Source: Symbiodinium natans (Eukaryota > Sar > Dinophyceae > Suessiales > Symbiodiniaceae). Taken from it: a stretch of DNA of 64,000 bases. The position numbers and the translations under genes were made by a program. Location of the stretch: assembly GCA_905221605.1 (NCBI GenBank), contig CAJNDS010001336.1, positions 232,473 through 296,472 of the forward strand, read 5' to 3'. The notes beneath the pieces were generated by a model that saw only the letters and a program-made list of their open reading frames with translations, ran no database searches and was not told the origin of the DNA. This document shows positions 62,857-64,000 of the stretch, piece by piece; positions within the stretch are counted from its first letter, which is position 1; every line of letters begins with the position of its first letter.

Positions 62857-62967
62857 TGATTTATTTTAATAAATATTTTTTTTATTAAAATAAATTTTGG
62901 AAAAAATATATAGAAATTTTATTATAAAAAACTTTAAAAAATATATAAAAAGTTTTATTATAAAAAA

Positions 62968-62998
62968 TTTTCTTAAAAAAATGTTCTAAAGAAAAAAT
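62968..62998 (+). promoter_or_regulatory. Viral promoter-like motif
   Basis: TTTTCTTAAAAAAATG plus TTCTAAAGAAAAAA, then TATAATATATTATATATAGG before the ATG at 63,028. Preceded by two AAAAATATATA...TTTTATTATAAAAAA units (62,903-62,966). Confidence 0.75.
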
Positions 62999-63027
62999 AA
63001 TATAATATATTATATATAGGTTATTAT

Positions 63028-64000
63028 ATGTCCAAGTTTATAGAGAGCAATGTTAGAAAACTTAACAAACTGAAGCAGGATAGAATAAATGCTTCAAGTA
63101 AAATCACACAAGCAACTAAAAACCGTTTAAATCAAATAGTAACACTTTACAAGGACAGAAAAATAGCAAATGTAGCAACCGCTGAAAATTTCATTAAAAA
63201 CCTTACCAGTGCCAATAAGAGAACCGCTGAAAAAGCAAGGGACAAATACAACGAAACAATTAAAGACCTAAAAAAGTCAAAGCCACTAAATGAAAGAATA
63301 GCAGAAAACAAAAGTAAAGATACATATTTAGTTAACTTTCAACTCTACACCACGAGGAAGTCTAGAAACACAATTAAACCAGCATTCAAAAAATTTGGAG
63401 AACAATTTTACATAGAAAAATTTGATATTAGACAGGCAACTGTCAAAACAAAAGAGTTTAAAAAGGAATGGGTAAAAAAGGTAATATTTAGATTTATTGA
63501 TGAAGAAGGTTATAAAACTAAAGCATTACATAAGGTAGATAAAGAGTTTGATGAACTGATGGATATATTAAGAAAAGACAAAGATTTTGATAATTTTGTA
63601 AAGGATTTAATGCAACATTACGATAACCTTTTTGACGCGATTAAAATTCAACAAGTGGAAAAAATTAGCAAAAGTGGTGAGAAATTTGACATAATGAAGG
63701 AAGACTTAACTGACGGAATACTGCACTCATCAATGTATCATCGCTACATATATACACATATTAACAGCAACTTAACAAACCTAAAACATGCAATAGAAAA
63801 TAACACACATGTAGATAATCAGTGTTGGTTTAATGCACTGATAGACTTTTACCACGATACCCTAATGGACGGCAACAAGAGAAAACAATTAACACGAGAA
63901 AAAATTATAGAGATCACAGGGAAGGAGGATTTTTATAGCAAAGGTGCTAGCATTGAAGACATGGATAAGGTATTCAAGGAGTTTAAAATACCAGCTAGAA
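63028..64000 (+). CDS. Large protein, 3' end outside window; possible protein-primed DNA polymerase N-terminus
   Basis: 324 codons are open from ATG at 63,028 to the window edge, without a stop. Residues 1-110 are basic and helical. From about 110 a mixed fold (KFGEQFYIEKFDIRQATVK) begins. Near residue 270, VDNQCWFNALIDFYHDTLM then LTREKIIEITGKEDFYSKGA resembles the N-terminal region of large B-family polymerases of algal viruses and PLVs as I remember them; the CWFNAL phrase also resembles OTU-type cysteine proteases. Catalytic polymerase motifs would lie beyond 64,000. The identification is inference. Confidence 0.5.
   Translation, partial: MSKFIESNVRKLNKLKQDRINASSKITQATKNRLNQIVTLYKDRKIANVATAENFIKNLTSANKRTAEKARDKYNETIKDLKKSKPLNERIAENKSKDTYLVNFQLYTTRKSRNTIKPAFKKFGEQFYIEKFDIRQATVKTKEFKKEWVKKVIFRFIDEEGYKTKALHKVDKEFDELMDILRKDKDFDNFVKDLMQHYDNLFDAIKIQQVEKISKSGEKFDIMKEDLTDGILHSSMYHRYIYTHINSNLTNLKHAIENNTHVDNQCWFNALIDFYHDTLMDGNKRKQLTREKIIEITGKEDFYSKGASIEDMDKVFKEFKIPAR

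Larger units (their letters stand above)
46620..64000. mobile_element. Integrated polinton-like virus / Polinton (right end not in window)
   Basis: From about 46,620 the sequence changes abruptly to AT-rich, densely coding DNA with no telomere-like repeats. Marker genes are a major capsid protein (52,522), penton-like protein (50,779), A32-type packaging ATPase (57,385), retroviral-type integrase (61,190) and a possible DNA polymerase start (63,028). This set defines Polintons and polinton-like viruses. Terminal inverted repeats and target duplication cannot be checked because the right end is beyond 64,000. It could be an endogenous copy or a host-virus assembly join. Confidence 0.85.

Overview
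The window is a piece of a eukaryotic nuclear genome. About 46.6 kb of host DNA is saturated with plant-type telomere-like repeats (CCCTAAA/TTTAGGG and variants) and is followed, from about 46.6 kb to the end, by a strikingly AT-rich block that reads as an integrated virus of the Polinton/polinton-like virus (PLV) type. The host is most likely a dinoflagellate. The reasons are a Ty1/copia element with the domain layout I know from dinoflagellate genomes, short GC-rich exons with AG|G acceptors and a GC donor, and TTTAGGG-type repeats. This is inference from sequence character, and another alga with TTTAGGG telomeres cannot be excluded.

Host layout. 1-5.9 kb: telomere-like tracts, short unique islands and a long (GT)n tract. 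5.97-10.33 kb: a ~51-54 bp minisatellite of roughly 80 units. 10.3-15.8 kb: telomere-like tracts with GC-rich islands. 15,814-25,665: a full-length copia retrotransposon with 214-bp LTRs (3 differences), a perfect 5-bp target duplication (ACCTA), a primer site matching an initiator-tRNA anticodon arm, and gag, protease, integrase, RT and RNase H. It also carries two extra domains that look like a cytosine-methyltransferase-type module and a JBP/TET-type 2OG-Fe(II) dioxygenase. Its reading frame is broken by four single-base shifts. 25.7-46.6 kb: more telomere-like tracts, poly-C runs, small hairpin (MITE-like) elements and decayed reverse transcriptase fragments. It also holds a minus-strand multi-exon gene with a PX domain split over four tiny exons, whose introns are filled by telomere-like repeats.

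Viral block (46.6 kb to the end; right end outside the window). A minus-strand group encodes zinc-finger, coiled-coil and virion-like proteins, a GIY-YIG endonuclease and a penton-like minor capsid protein. A plus-strand group follows: lipase-like hydrolase, major capsid protein, and a fibre with a C-terminal S74 chaperone. Then come a second GIY-YIG protein, an A32-type packaging ATPase (minus), small proteins including a DUF5754-like one, two to three paralogous CxxC proteins, a retroviral-type integrase, and the 5' part of a large gene that may be the DNA polymerase. Capsid, penton, ATPase and integrase together define the element. Five of its genes carry, or may carry, one-base frame breaks at homopolymers, and one has an in-frame TGA. 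A conserved AT-rich motif precedes five genes and is probably the viral promoter.

The most interesting signals are the retroelement that seems to carry both DNA-methylation-like and base-oxidation-like modules, the host introns bounded by inverted telomere-like repeats (possible introners), and the near-complete viral element with its promoter motif and frame breaks.
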